Shown here one piece after another: positions 51,860 to 61,157 of a stretch of 64,000 nucleotides of DNA (the stretch's first letter is position 1; the number at the start of each line of letters is the position of its first letter). Origin of the DNA: Deltaproteobacteria bacterium (GTDB taxonomy: Bacteria > Desulfobacterota > DSM-4660 > Desulfatiglandales > Desulfatiglandaceae); assembly GCA_021737785.1 (NCBI GenBank), contig JAIPDI010000003.1:110511-174510 (forward strand), read 5' to 3'. A program made the position numbers and the translations under genes. Under the pieces are notes generated by a model. That model did no database searches. It was not told the DNA's origin and worked only from the letters and a program-made list of their open reading frames with translations.

Positions 51860-53533
51860 CTAATATCCCCTGTCAAATCCCGGCGCCAGTTCTTCCGAGC
51901 CATTCTCAGCCTCCCCTTCGGGGCTTTCAATTTCCCCGCCGGAGACGCCCGGATAGGGTTTCGGCTGGAGGCCCTCTGTTGGCGGTCTAAGTGAGAGGTT
52001 GAATTTCCTGATTTGTCCTGCTTCGCGGTAAGAGCCTGCCTGAAGGCGGAGCGCGTTCATGGGAGTGACCACAATGGCGGCCTCATTGGTGACCGGGCAA
52101 TAATGCTCGCAATACCCGCAGCCGGCGCACCGGTCTTCCTTCACATGGGGGACCGGATAGGGGAGATCGGCAATTTTTTCAAACTCGATGGCATTATAGG
52201 GACAAACCTCGTCGCAGACCATGCAGCTTTTTTGGTGCTCCCAGGCCAGACACTTCTGCCGGTAGATAACGGCTGTGCCGGTTCTGGCCCAGACGCGCTC
52301 CCCTGCTGAAAGCGTCCGTATGGCCCCGGTGGGGCATACCTCGCCGCAGATGGTGCATCGCGGATCGCAGTATTTGCGATCAGGCGTAATGGCCGGGCTG
52401 AACATGCCCAGGAATCCAGCGGCAAACCATATGGGCTGAAGCGTATTGGTGGGACAGGCCCGCATGCATTCCCCGCAGCGCACGCAGGCGGCACGAAACA
52501 TCGGTTCAGGTATCGCCCCCGGAGGCCGGATCAGCCGGGCGGGCTGGACCCAGCCTTCGGTCTCTTTTCCCGAAACAGCATGCAATCCGGTCAGGCTTAG
52601 CGCAGCTGTTCCCATACCCGCTGCCCCGGCCATCAGAAAGTACCGGCGGGAGGTTGATACCCCGGTTTCCCGCGCCATATGAGAACCGGGACGCGCCAGA
52701 AGGCTGAATTCAATGGCCTCCTGCGGGCAATTGGCTTCACAGGTCCGGCACGAGATACAGGCGGAATGATTGGTGCGCTCCGGATGGAGGCGGTCAATGG
52801 CCCCCATGGGACATTTTTGTGCACATATGCCACACCCGTTGCACTCGTCGCTCACCCTGCGACGAAGCAGGGGTTTTCCGGCGGCCACAGCCAGGATGCC
52901 GCCGGCCGGGCAGAGATATCGGCACCAGAACCGCGGGGTGATCCAGCCGGCCGCAAATATCAGAATAAAAAGCACCAGCACGAAAAACTGGGCGGTAAAG
53001 CGCGAGGGATGGATTTCCGCAAACATGAGGCTGCGGATATCCAGCCAGCTGGCCAAAGGGTAGAGGAACACCAGGGATTGATCGGCGATCAGTTCCGTGA
53101 CCGGATAGACAACCAGGCCGTAAAAGCGCGTGATCAGCGCCAGAGGGGAAGCCCAGGACACCAGCGACACCCCTGCCAACCCTGCGCCGACCAGGAATAC
53201 AAGGATATAGCGGTTTAAACGGGGGGAGAGCCTTTGGGGCGAACGCTCTGTTTTTCCGGTGGGTCTTGGAATGCATTTATCAGAGAAATCGAGGGTCGTG
53301 CCCATGGGGCAGATATAGCCGCAGAAGACGCGGCCGAATAATAATGCGGAAAGGACGACGATCAAGGCAGGAAGAAACAGCCAGGTCCACATACGGGCGG
53401 CAATAGCTGTTATCCCCACAAGTGCCGGGTCCATGCGAAGAAAAAGATCCGCTTCCTTGATGTGGCCGGCCCTTGCCAGAAGCGCCAGGAAGATGATCAG
53501 GAAGATCAGTTGGGCAGCGCGACGAAAGCTCAT
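51860..53533 (-). CDS. NapH/NapG-like membrane polyferredoxin
   Basis: A 557-residue Fe-S protein. The N-terminal part (to about 215) is NapH/NosR-like, with several membrane spans and FCGYICPMGTTLD plus CRYLCPAGGIL. Two 4Fe-4S motifs follow (CNGCGICAQKCP, CISCRTCEANCP). In the middle, residues 295-306 read SRRYFLMAGAAG, a Tat-like motif with a hydrophobic stretch. The C-terminal part has four more cluster motifs (CVRCGECMRACP, CTICGEVCP, CMVCDEVCP, CAGCGYCEHYCP). It looks like NapH and NapG joined in one chain and would carry electrons between the quinone pool and a periplasmic or cytoplasmic partner. The stop of the upstream DUF362 gene abuts its start. Confidence 0.88.
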   Translation of the reverse strand: MSFRRAAQLIFLIIFLALLARAGHIKEADLFLRMDPALVGITAIAARMWTWLFLPALIVVLSALLFGRVFCGYICPMGTTLDFSDKCIPRPTGKTERSPQRLSPRLNRYILVFLVGAGLAGVSLVSWASPLALITRFYGLVVYPVTELIADQSLVFLYPLASWLDIRSLMFAEIHPSRFTAQFFVLVLFILIFAAGWITPRFWCRYLCPAGGILAVAAGKPLLRRRVSDECNGCGICAQKCPMGAIDRLHPERTNHSACISCRTCEANCPQEAIEFSLLARPGSHMARETGVSTSRRYFLMAGAAGMGTAALSLTGLHAVSGKETEGWVQPARLIRPPGAIPEPMFRAACVRCGECMRACPTNTLQPIWFAAGFLGMFSPAITPDRKYCDPRCTICGEVCPTGAIRTLSAGERVWARTGTAVIYRQKCLAWEHQKSCMVCDEVCPYNAIEFEKIADLPYPVPHVKEDRCAGCGYCEHYCPVTNEAAIVVTPMNALRLQAGSYREAGQIRKFNLSLRPPTEGLQPKPYPGVSGGEIESPEGEAENGSEELAPGFDRGY

Positions 53534-54454
53534 CTATACCGAAATTTTTCTGACATTCAGGTTTTCAATGTCCATCCGGCCCAGGCCGCGCTCATGGGCC
53601 AGACGGATATGCTTGATCTGGGATGGGGCGTATGTCCGGCCATACCATTCAAATGCGGAGACCGCATAGGCATCCGCCGCCACCATGTCGGTGGCTGCGA
53701 TAATGGTTTTCGGTTCAATTACCTTGCCGGGACCGCCCGGGCCGCCGGTGGTCAGGACCCGGGTGGCATCAATGATCACCAGCTGGGGGGTCAACAGCGA
53801 TACCAGATCAACGATGGTCTCATGAAGCCCCCGCCGGTGCATGGTGCTCCGATCCCGTATCAGGCCCATCATCCCTTTCATGGAAAGGCTTACCCCTGCG
53901 CCGGAATGGGATTTTGCCACCGGTGCGGCAATCAGGACATCCGCCGAGAGCACTTCTTTCATGACGTCGGTGGTCTTAAGGGTCCGGCCGTTGGGGATTC
54001 CCACTTCCTTGAAACTGCCGGGCCTGGACACCATATGGACCATATCCTTTTCCAGGGATTCACAAGCCGCGAAAATTCCCGATGCTTCAAGGCACTGTTC
54101 CGCGGGAGCCAGGGGGTTGTCCAGAACCAGCACCCGTGCTGCGCCGGCCTCCTTGCACATGGCGGCAATGGTTTTTGCTACCAGCGGATGGGTGTTGGAG
54201 GCCTGTTCCGGCGATACGGCAAAACTCATATTGGGCTTAATCACGACGCGGTCGCCTTTTTTGACAAATTTTGAAATTCCGCCCAGCATTTCCACGGATT
54301 TGCGTACCGCGGCCTGAACCTCTCCTTTGACCACGGCGACATCGGTTTTTTCTCGGGCAAACAGTCGACCCGGTAACATGAAAGGAGCACCGATGGTCCA
54401 CAGCATGCCGGCTGCCTGGTATTTTAAAAAACTGCGTCTGTTCATGGATTTCAT
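53534..54454 (-). CDS. Tat-exported DUF362 protein
   Basis: A 306-residue DUF362 protein whose first residues, MKSMNRRSFLKYQAAG, are a textbook twin-arginine signal, followed by a hydrophobic core to about residue 30. The family motifs are VVIKPNMSFAVSPEQASNTHP, noted by VVIKPNMSFA, VLIAAPVAKSHSGAGVSLSMK, noted by APVAKSHSGAGVSL, GMMGLI and a C-terminal GLGRMD. Tat export suggests a folded, perhaps cofactor-bearing protein. It lies directly upstream of the NapH/NapG-like gene and downstream of the sulfite-reductase-like gene, so the three may form one redox unit. AAAGGAG precedes the ATG. Confidence 0.87.
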   Translation of the reverse strand: MKSMNRRSFLKYQAAGMLWTIGAPFMLPGRLFAREKTDVAVVKGEVQAAVRKSVEMLGGISKFVKKGDRVVIKPNMSFAVSPEQASNTHPLVAKTIAAMCKEAGAARVLVLDNPLAPAEQCLEASGIFAACESLEKDMVHMVSRPGSFKEVGIPNGRTLKTTDVMKEVLSADVLIAAPVAKSHSGAGVSLSMKGMMGLIRDRSTMHRRGLHETIVDLVSLLTPQLVIIDATRVLTTGGPGGPGKVIEPKTIIAATDMVAADAYAVSAFEWYGRTYAPSQIKHIRLAHERGLGRMDIENLNVRKISV

Positions 54455-54489
54455 CAGGCGCTCCTTTAACTGTTAAGGGTTGGGGCCAT

Positions 54490-55152
54490 TCAAAGGACCG
54501 CTGCTTTCAGGGCATCTATGCCGATTCGATCCATGAACCGGGCGGTGCGTTCCTTTTTTTTGCCATTGGCGGCATAATATTCCAGGCATTGTTTGACGAG
54601 ATCAATGACCTCCTCTTTGCCCAAATCCTCGGCGACCACGTCACCGATACGGGGCCGGCCCCCGCTGTTGCCCCCGAAAATGAGGGTCCACCCTTTTTTC
54701 GTTCCCAGGACCCCCACATCCCGTACGTAGCTCTCGCCACAGCACATGGGACACCCGGAGACACCGAATTTCACCTTGGCAGGAAGTCCCATGCCGATGA
54801 ACAGCTTTTCCAATTCCATGCCCAGGCCCAGCGAATCCTGGACCCCTAAACGGCATACCGCCGTCCCCGGACAGGCCTGTGCATAGTGCACACAGAGTTC
54901 AGTGGCCCTCCCCACGTCCATGCCCAGGTCTTTCCAGGCCGGGGCCACGTCCTCCTCCTTGAGCCCCACCAGGGCCATGCGCTGCCCGGAGGTAATCTTG
55001 ACCACCGGAATCTTATATTTTTTAACCACCTGCGCAATGGACTCCAGGACCTCCGGGGTAACGAGCCCCAGCGGTGTCCTGGGAACAATAGCATAGGTTT
55101 CTCTGTCTCTCTGCAGAATGGCACCGTCAAGATGTTCAGCATGTTCAGTCAT
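54490..55152 (-). CDS. Small siroheme sulfite/nitrite reductase-like protein
   Basis: A 220-residue protein of the sulfite/nitrite reductase family, with only the half-size (ferredoxin-like plus siroheme) module. The siroheme-4Fe-4S ligands are C94-x5-C100 and C134-x3-C138 (ACPGTAVCRLG, GCPMCC). The short length matches the small low-spin sulfite reductases known from sulfate reducers and methanogens. It could reduce sulfite or nitrite, or act as a redox carrier; the substrate is not settled. AAAGGAGG precedes this ATG, six codons inside the longest frame. It is first in a probable operon with the DUF362 and polyferredoxin genes. Confidence 0.88.
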   Translation of the reverse strand: MTEHAEHLDGAILQRDRETYAIVPRTPLGLVTPEVLESIAQVVKKYKIPVVKITSGQRMALVGLKEEDVAPAWKDLGMDVGRATELCVHYAQACPGTAVCRLGVQDSLGLGMELEKLFIGMGLPAKVKFGVSGCPMCCGESYVRDVGVLGTKKGWTLIFGGNSGGRPRIGDVVAEDLGKEEVIDLVKQCLEYYAANGKKKERTARFMDRIGIDALKAAVL

Positions 55153-55220
55153 ACGAAAGCCTCCTTTCAAAAGACCTGTTGATTGACTTACGATACCCTA
55201 CTTTATCATACGGATAGTCG

Positions 55221-55234
55221 TTGACTCAAGTCAT
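55221..55234. promoter_or_regulatory. Possible FNR-type site upstream of the sulfite-reductase-like gene
   Basis: TTGACTCAAGTCAT is a near-dyad with TTGAC and GTCAT half-sites around four bases, close to the FNR/CRP pattern. It is about 70 bases upstream of the ATG. A TATGAT lies just downstream on the minus strand and could be a -10 box. This is a weak, motif-only call. Confidence 0.3.
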
Positions 55235-55411
55235 GGAATAATGCGTCTTTTAAAAAGCGGTTCTCTTTGGCGGGAAATGCATCGAATGATCTGGAAGTCG
55301 GATCATTTCCGGGTCCCGGATAATACCCCATTCGATTTTTCAGCTCCCATGAGCCTTCTTTCTCGTCCGGACGGGTGTGGCAATACGGCGCTTGGGTAGC
55401 AGCGAGTGGGT

Positions 55412-56335
55412 TCAAGGATTTTGCCCAGCAGGTGGACTATCCTTGAATTCTTCTTCATGTCTTGTACCCCCGGGACGGGTGTAAGTTCCTTGTCCATGGG
55501 GTTTACCATCTTTCCATTCACCGACATATGTTGACCCATCAGGAAGGGTAAATGTCCCTTGTCCATCAAACTCATCCTTTTTGAATCCACCGACATACGT
55601 CGCGCCGTCAGTATAGGTTCGAGTTCCGGGTCCATGTGGCTTATCTTCTTTCCATTCCCCTACATACGTGGACCCATCGGAAAAAGTGTAAGTCCCTGGC
55701 CCATGTTTATTCCCCTCTTTCCATCTCCCTTCATATTTTTCATTATCAGGATACGTCCAGGTTCCGTATCCATGTGGCGTGAAGTTTTTCCATTCCCCTA
55801 TATAGGTTGAGCCATCCGGATAAATCCACGTTCCTTGTCTGCGTGATGCCCCATCCTTTCTCTCCTCTATGCATGTAGAACCGTCAGGGAGTCTGTAAGT
55901 CCCTTGTCCACATTTATGACCATCCTTCCATTCACCTTCATATCTTTCACCGCCGGGGTAGGTCCAAGTTCCTTTGCCGTGGGGGTTACCGTCTTTCCAC
56001 TCCCCTGCATAAGTCGACCCATCGGAAAAAGTGTAAGTCCCTCGTCCACATTTATGACCATCCTTCCATTCACCTTCATACCTCTGACCGCCGGGGTAGG
56101 TAAATGTCCCTCGGCCATTAAATCTACTTTCTTTAAATTCCCCTGCATATTTGCCCCCATCAGGGAAGATGTAAATCCCTTGTCCATGGAGATGATCATA
56201 TTTCCATTCCCCTACATATGTTGACCCGTCAGGATGGATCCAGGACCCTTCTCCATGTTTACAGCGCCTAAATTCTTTCCATGACCAACCGAAGTCCCCG
56301 TCATATGTGGAACCATCAGGATAAGACCGTTTCAT
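55412..56335 (-). CDS. MORN-repeat protein
   Basis: A 307-residue protein made almost wholly of about 13 MORN repeats of 23 residues, each YxGEWKxGxxHGxGTxTxPDG-like. One unit is degenerate (STCIEERKDGASRRQG). Units GGERYEGEWKDGHKCGQGTY and GGQRYEGEWKDGHKCGRGTY are nearly identical at DNA level and 138 bases apart, which points to a recent two-unit duplication. There is no signal peptide. Bacterial MORN proteins of this type have no established role; they may bind membranes or proteins. It lies about 100 bases downstream of a second MORN gene. A weak AAGAGA site precedes the ATG. Confidence 0.88.
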   Translation of the reverse strand: MKRSYPDGSTYDGDFGWSWKEFRRCKHGEGSWIHPDGSTYVGEWKYDHLHGQGIYIFPDGGKYAGEFKESRFNGRGTFTYPGGQRYEGEWKDGHKCGRGTYTFSDGSTYAGEWKDGNPHGKGTWTYPGGERYEGEWKDGHKCGQGTYRLPDGSTCIEERKDGASRRQGTWIYPDGSTYIGEWKNFTPHGYGTWTYPDNEKYEGRWKEGNKHGPGTYTFSDGSTYVGEWKEDKPHGPGTRTYTDGATYVGGFKKDEFDGQGTFTLPDGSTYVGEWKDGKPHGQGTYTRPGGTRHEEEFKDSPPAGQNP

Positions 56336-56438
56336 CTTTCATCTCTTCTTTACAGGAGTTAATTTTGTGGGAATCAATAAGGAGATAACCGGGGGCTTCA
56401 TAGAAGAAGGAGGAATGGACTTATATGGGTTGCTGGAT

Positions 56439-56876
56439 TCACTTTTTATCTTGGGCCTTATCATCCTTATCATCAGGATATATCCAAATCCCTTTGCCGG
56501 TGGTTGAACCGTATTTGAATTCCCCCTTGTATGTGGAACCGTTGGCATATGTAAATATCCCCTGTCCATCAAATTTATTTCTCTTCCATTCACCTACATA
56601 CTTCCCACCATCAGGGCACATCCAGGTTCCATATCCATGAGGTCTGTTGTCATTCCATTCACCGACATACGTGGAACCTTCAGGACGGATTAACGTTCCC
56701 TGTCCACATCTCTTTCCCTTCTTGAATTCGCCTTCATATATTGAACCATCTGAAAAGATGAATGTCCCTTCTCCATTCTTGCAATTCCCTTGAATACACG
56801 TTCCACTCCCGAAACTGGTGACAGGAATAAAAACCATTAATAGCGAAACCATTAAAGTCCCTAATTGTAAAATCAT
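56439..56876 (-). CDS. Exported MORN-repeat protein
   Basis: A 145-residue protein with a signal peptide (MILQLGTLMVSLLMVFIPVT) followed by five MORN repeats (GSIYEGEFKKGKRCGQGT, GSTYVGEWNDNRPHGYGT and so on) and a Lys/Asp-rich tail. The ATG used has GAGG nine bases upstream; a GTG five codons earlier overlaps that site. It is the exported counterpart of the downstream cytoplasmic MORN protein; the pair may act across the envelope. Function unknown. Confidence 0.85.
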   Translation of the reverse strand: MILQLGTLMVSLLMVFIPVTSFGSGTCIQGNCKNGEGTFIFSDGSIYEGEFKKGKRCGQGTLIRPEGSTYVGEWNDNRPHGYGTWMCPDGGKYVGEWKRNKFDGQGIFTYANGSTYKGEFKYGSTTGKGIWIYPDDKDDKAQDKK

Positions 56877-56937
56877 ATTCATTTTCCTCACTTATGTATA
56901 TTTCTAAAAGATTTAAAAAAGTTTTAAAAGACCACGG

Positions 56938-58170
56938 TTATAGATGTTCTGCCAAGGCCAGAATCGTATTTACATAAGTCGTGTTGCGGTTATAGCGGTA
57001 AAGTGCTTTGCGAGCACCCATCCCCTTTTTCCAGCCATGATGCCGCAGGAAATTGCCCATACTCGGCAATGCATCTTCGGCCGTAAATAAATCTATCTTG
57101 CCGTCCCCGTCTCCATCAATACCATATATCAGCGCGTTTGTGGGCATAAACTGACAGATCCCGATTGCACCATACTTGGAGCCTGGAATGTCTAATAGAT
57201 TCAATTTGTTACCTTCAGCATATCTGAGCAGTGCCTTCAGTTCTTTATAGGCCCAATCCGCTTTCTGTTGACACCGTTTTTGAAGCCAGCCGCGGAACCT
57301 TGGCTTGACCGGTTGATTCTTGAGAAGAGGCTCAATTTTGCTGAAATCCGCACATGCCGCCATACTCGACAAGGTCGCAAATGCGCCCTCCTCCCCAAGA
57401 TAGTTTCCGACGCGTGTCTCCAGGGCGAGAAGGCTAACCGCCACCTTAGGAGAAATGCCGTATCTTCTATGCACTGACCGCAAAAGGTCCTCATTCAGCG
57501 CAAGGAAATCTTTGGCTTCTCTAATCCGTTCGGGTTGTAAAACGCTTCTATAAACCTTTGGCCCTGTCTCCATGGGAAGGTCCAGATGCATAATATTCGG
57601 AGGGGCTTTTCTGAGTTCACCTTCCAACCGCCGGAGCAGATCTTCGGCGGGCGTTCCATCGAGCGGGAGTCCGTGCACATACTGGAAGGCGATAATGGCC
57701 CTTCGGGTCTTGGCCCCTATTTTTCCGTCTATGGGACCAGGCCTGTAACCAAGTACTGCCAGTCTCTCCTGTATAGGTTTGATTCTTTCTGCCCGAAGTT
57801 TTGCCGAATGCAATTCATTCATTTTATGGACCATCGGCGATGGGTCAAAGATGATCTCTGGTTGGGAAAACAGATCACGAAGTTCATATTGATCAAAGCC
57901 ATCTGACGCCAGCCTTTCGAGTAACCGGCTCCACGTTTTCGTCACAAAGGAGTTTGCCTCCGAAGAATCAGACGCTGACGTGACGCCGGCTGATACCGAA
58001 GGGCTACCTGCATTCATCCCTGAAATTGAAACATCACCTTCAATATGTCCGGTGAACGCTGTCTGCACCTCTTTAGAGGTTTTCTTGACCCCTGCCGCTA
58101 CATCTGTAACCAGAAAAAAGGTGAAACCGCACAATGCCACGACCTTGAATGATGTCGACCGCCATCCCAT
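56938..58170 (-). CDS. Lytic murein transglycosylase (MltB-like) with peptidoglycan-binding domain
   Basis: A 410-residue exported enzyme. A hydrophobic signal/anchor covers about residues 5-27. A peptidoglycan-binding domain (LAVLGYRPGPIDGKIGAKTR, noted by LGYRPGPIDGKIGAKTR) lies at about 135-185. The SLT_2 domain follows, with the catalytic Glu in LLALETRVGNYLG and GAIGICQFMPTNALIYG, noted by GICQFMP, and DGDGDGKIDLF. It cleaves peptidoglycan between MurNAc and GlcNAc. Unlike E. coli MltB, the peptidoglycan-binding domain precedes the catalytic domain. GGGAG lies before this ATG, nine codons inside the longest frame. Confidence 0.9.
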   Translation of the reverse strand: MGWRSTSFKVVALCGFTFFLVTDVAAGVKKTSKEVQTAFTGHIEGDVSISGMNAGSPSVSAGVTSASDSSEANSFVTKTWSRLLERLASDGFDQYELRDLFSQPEIIFDPSPMVHKMNELHSAKLRAERIKPIQERLAVLGYRPGPIDGKIGAKTRRAIIAFQYVHGLPLDGTPAEDLLRRLEGELRKAPPNIMHLDLPMETGPKVYRSVLQPERIREAKDFLALNEDLLRSVHRRYGISPKVAVSLLALETRVGNYLGEEGAFATLSSMAACADFSKIEPLLKNQPVKPRFRGWLQKRCQQKADWAYKELKALLRYAEGNKLNLLDIPGSKYGAIGICQFMPTNALIYGIDGDGDGKIDLFTAEDALPSMGNFLRHHGWKKGMGARKALYRYNRNTTYVNTILALAEHL

Positions 58171-58895
58171 ATGTTTCTCCCACTGGTGATCTTTCATTTC
58201 GGGTGAGGGAAGATTAACATGAATCCTTACGCTAAATTTAGGAAAAATAGTCCAGGCTTGAAAACGGGATTCATTTGAGAAGTCTCAATTCGCAGGTCGG
58301 CCCAAATTCAAGCCCGAGCCAACACGACAGGATAATTCTATGCTTTCAATAAATATGGACGTAATTTATCACATATTATATCTCAGTGCAACATGAACGG
58401 GCTGCCTTTTCAAAAAAGGATTGGTTCCACCGGAGAAAGAGGGGTTGATTGAAGCCGGACGCATCACTTTTTCGGCTGTGATGGATGACGGGCAGACGAT
58501 CGATCCCAAGCCGATCGCTTACCTTCGACAAAAAAGGCGTATATGTGCGGACTTGGACCGGCCATTTCCGGCCGGATTCCCCAGATGGCAGGGTCCCAAT
58601 TTTCTTGACTCACAGACCGAAATTCGGTATGGTCTGCGCCGCGAAATGCACGTTCCATGACCTCGCCTCCGCCCTCGCAGAACTCGACCGCCACTATATG
58701 AATGTCAGGCAGGAAGCGGCAATCCGCCCGGGCAGAATCTATCCTGCCTTCTCCAAGGACACCGACGAAAAATTGCATGCCAGCGTGGACTGCCGCGGCA
58801 CATAATGAGATCGTCGCCAGCGGCGGGCGCAAACAGATACAGGCCAGAAGGATGTCACCAATTTGACTGATAGAGGATCCCCGCTGAATAGAATT
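58171..58895. other. Noncoding spacer, about 720 bases, with a possible gene remnant
   Basis: Divergent spacer between the transglycosylase and transporter genes. Its left half is AT-rich. From about 58440 to 58805 two overlapping plus-strand frames read in a protein-like way (AGRITFSAVMDDGQTIDPK in one, ALAELDRHYMNVRQEAA in the next), which may be a decayed gene with a frameshift. I cannot name it. A minus-strand frame of 171 codons over the same stretch looks like a shadow. Confidence 0.4.
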
Positions 58896-61157
58896 ATGAA
58901 AAAGACTCTCTGTTTGTTTGTCTTTATTGCCGTTTGCCTGCTGACCGGATGCGGCAAAGACGAAACCGGCATCACACATCTATCCATGTTAGAGGGAGGG
59001 AAGACGTTCGCCGTTCCCACCGGAACGGTTGCCGACCAATTTGTGTACCGCCGGTTTCCGGATGCCAAAATCGAGTATTATAACAGTGCCCTCGATTGTG
59101 CCCTGGCCGTTCAGAGAGAAAAGGCGGACGCGGCAGTTTACGATAAGCCGATCCTGAAAAACATAGCGGCCAAAAACGAGGGGATCGTCGTGTTGCCCGA
59201 GCTGCTTGAGGTCGACAATTACGGGTTTGCCGTGCAGCTCGACAATATTCCCCTCAAAACCGCCATCGATGAGACCCTTGCGGAGCTGAAATCCAACCGC
59301 GGCTATGACGATATGCTGAAGCGCTGGTTCCCTGTCAAAGGGGCGCCCGCACCCATGCCCGCCATCGACCTGTCGGGAAGTAACGGGATATTGAGATTCG
59401 GAACAGCGGCGGTCACCGAACCGATGTCGTTTCACGATGCCCACCGGAACATAGTGGGGTTCGACGTGGAATTTGCCATCCGGGTGGCCTTTAAGCTCAA
59501 CAAAAAGATCGAGATCACGGATATGGAATTCGGGGCACTGCTCCCGGCACTCATCTCAGGCAAGGTCGACATGATCGGCGCCGGCCTGTCCATCACCGAG
59601 GAGAGGGCAAAGAAAGTCCTCTTCTCCGAAAGCTACTACCCCAGCGGCATCGCCGCCCTGGTCAGGGGGGATGCCCCGGCGCCCGTCAGTATAGCGGGCA
59701 GGAAAATGAAAACCGTTGACGACATCAGAGATAAGACCATCGGCGTGATGCTGGGCTCGGTGTACGACACCTATGTCATGGGCACCTACCCTGACGCGCG
59801 AGTCCTCCAGTACCAGAGTATTTCCGACCTGCTCATGGCCCTAAAATCGGGGAAGATCGATGTCACCTATTTCGACCAGGTGTCAGTGCCTGAAATGCTC
59901 AAGCTGAATACCGATCTCGACATACTGGCCAAGGATATCTTCAGCATCCCGATCGCCGCGGGGTTCAACCGCGACAACGACGCGCTCCGTGAGCAGTTCA
60001 ACGCCTTTTTAAGGGAAATCCGATCGAACGGGGTATATCAGGATATGGTTGCCCGCTGGATGGAAGAGGGGAACATGGATATGCCTGAGATAGAAGGCGC
60101 CAAAACCGAGGGCGTCCTGCGAGCCGGGGTGGTAAACGACATGGGCATGCCCTTCGGATTGGTCCGTGACGGCCGGCTCATCGGGTTCGACATCGAGCTC
60201 TCGTCACGCTTCGCCGCCTATACGGGCCGCGAATATGTCCCGGTGCCCCTCCAGTTCGGCAGCCTCATCTCCTCCATCTCCACCAATAAAATCGACATCA
60301 TCACGGCCTCCATGTCCATCACCGAGGAGCGGAGCCGGATGATCGATTTCAGCGATCCGTATTTCGAATCCGGCGTGAGCCTCATCGCCCGAAAGGATGC
60401 CCTGGATCCCTCGGTCGCCGGTGCGGCTGAAGACCGGACCTCCCGGACACCCTTTCTGGAAAGGGTGTCAGACAGCTTTTACAGCAATATTATTTTGGAA
60501 AAGAGATACCAGTTGATCCTTGACGGATTGCAGGTCACCATTGTCATCTCCATCTTTTCAGCCCTCCTGGGCACCCTGCTGGGCGGGCTCATCTGCTTTA
60601 TGAGGATGTCCAACCTGAAAATCCTTTCCATGACCGCCGGCCTGTACATCTCCCTTCTCCGGGGGACCCCCGTACTGGTGTTGCTGATGATCATCTACTA
60701 TATCGTCTTCTCCTCAATACACATCAATCCGGTATTGGTATCCATCATTGCGTTCGCTCTGAATTTCGGCGCATATGTATCCGAGATGTTCCGGACCTCC
60801 ATCCAGAGCATCGACACCGGGCAGAAGGAGGCAGGCATCGCGGGCGGCTTTACCAACACTCAGACATTTATCCATATTATTGCCCCCCAGGCCTTGCGCC
60901 ACCTCCTTCCTGTGTATAAAGGGGAATTTATTTCCCTGGTCAAGATGACCTCCATCGTCGGGTATATCGCCGTGCAGGATCTGACCAAGGCCAGTGATAT
61001 CATCCGCAGCCGTACGTTCGACGCCTTTTTCCCGCTGATCATGGCGGCCGTCATCTACTTGGTAATCACCTGGCTGTTGACAAAGGCCCTCGGCTGTATT
61101 GAGATTTCGGTGGCTCCAAAGAGAAAACACATGATCAAAGAGGTGCAGGCAGGCTGA
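58896..61157 (+). CDS. Amino-acid-type ABC transporter: binding-protein lobes fused to permease
   Basis: A 753-residue lipoprotein-permease fusion. The start has a signal with lipobox LTGC (Cys19). Residues 35-150 look like lobe 2 of a family 3 (GlnH-type) binding protein; 163-390 are a complete lobe 1-lobe 2 domain ([41 protein letters not shown]); 405-500 are another lobe 1 ([32 protein letters not shown]); 540-735 are a HisM/GlnP permease with the EAA loop [10 protein letters not shown]. The first and last pieces could pair into a second binding domain around the intact one. The ATPase gene follows with a TGATG overlap. A polar amino acid is the likely substrate. Confidence 0.87.
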   Translation: MKKTLCLFVFIAVCLLTGCGKDETGITHLSMLEGGKTFAVPTGTVADQFVYRRFPDAKIEYYNSALDCALAVQREKADAAVYDKPILKNIAAKNEGIVVLPELLEVDNYGFAVQLDNIPLKTAIDETLAELKSNRGYDDMLKRWFPVKGAPAPMPAIDLSGSNGILRFGTAAVTEPMSFHDAHRNIVGFDVEFAIRVAFKLNKKIEITDMEFGALLPALISGKVDMIGAGLSITEERAKKVLFSESYYPSGIAALVRGDAPAPVSIAGRKMKTVDDIRDKTIGVMLGSVYDTYVMGTYPDARVLQYQSISDLLMALKSGKIDVTYFDQVSVPEMLKLNTDLDILAKDIFSIPIAAGFNRDNDALREQFNAFLREIRSNGVYQDMVARWMEEGNMDMPEIEGAKTEGVLRAGVVNDMGMPFGLVRDGRLIGFDIELSSRFAAYTGREYVPVPLQFGSLISSISTNKIDIITASMSITEERSRMIDFSDPYFESGVSLIARKDALDPSVAGAAEDRTSRTPFLERVSDSFYSNIILEKRYQLILDGLQVTIVISIFSALLGTLLGGLICFMRMSNLKILSMTAGLYISLLRGTPVLVLLMIIYYIVFSSIHINPVLVSIIAFALNFGAYVSEMFRTSIQSIDTGQKEAGIAGGFTNTQTFIHIIAPQALRHLLPVYKGEFISLVKMTSIVGYIAVQDLTKASDIIRSRTFDAFFPLIMAAVIYLVITWLLTKALGCIEISVAPKRKHMIKEVQAG

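Noticed and set aside
58464..58979. A 171-codon minus-strand frame before the transporter fusion
   Set aside because: It overlaps the start of the transporter gene, lacks a ribosome site and has no recognisable domain.
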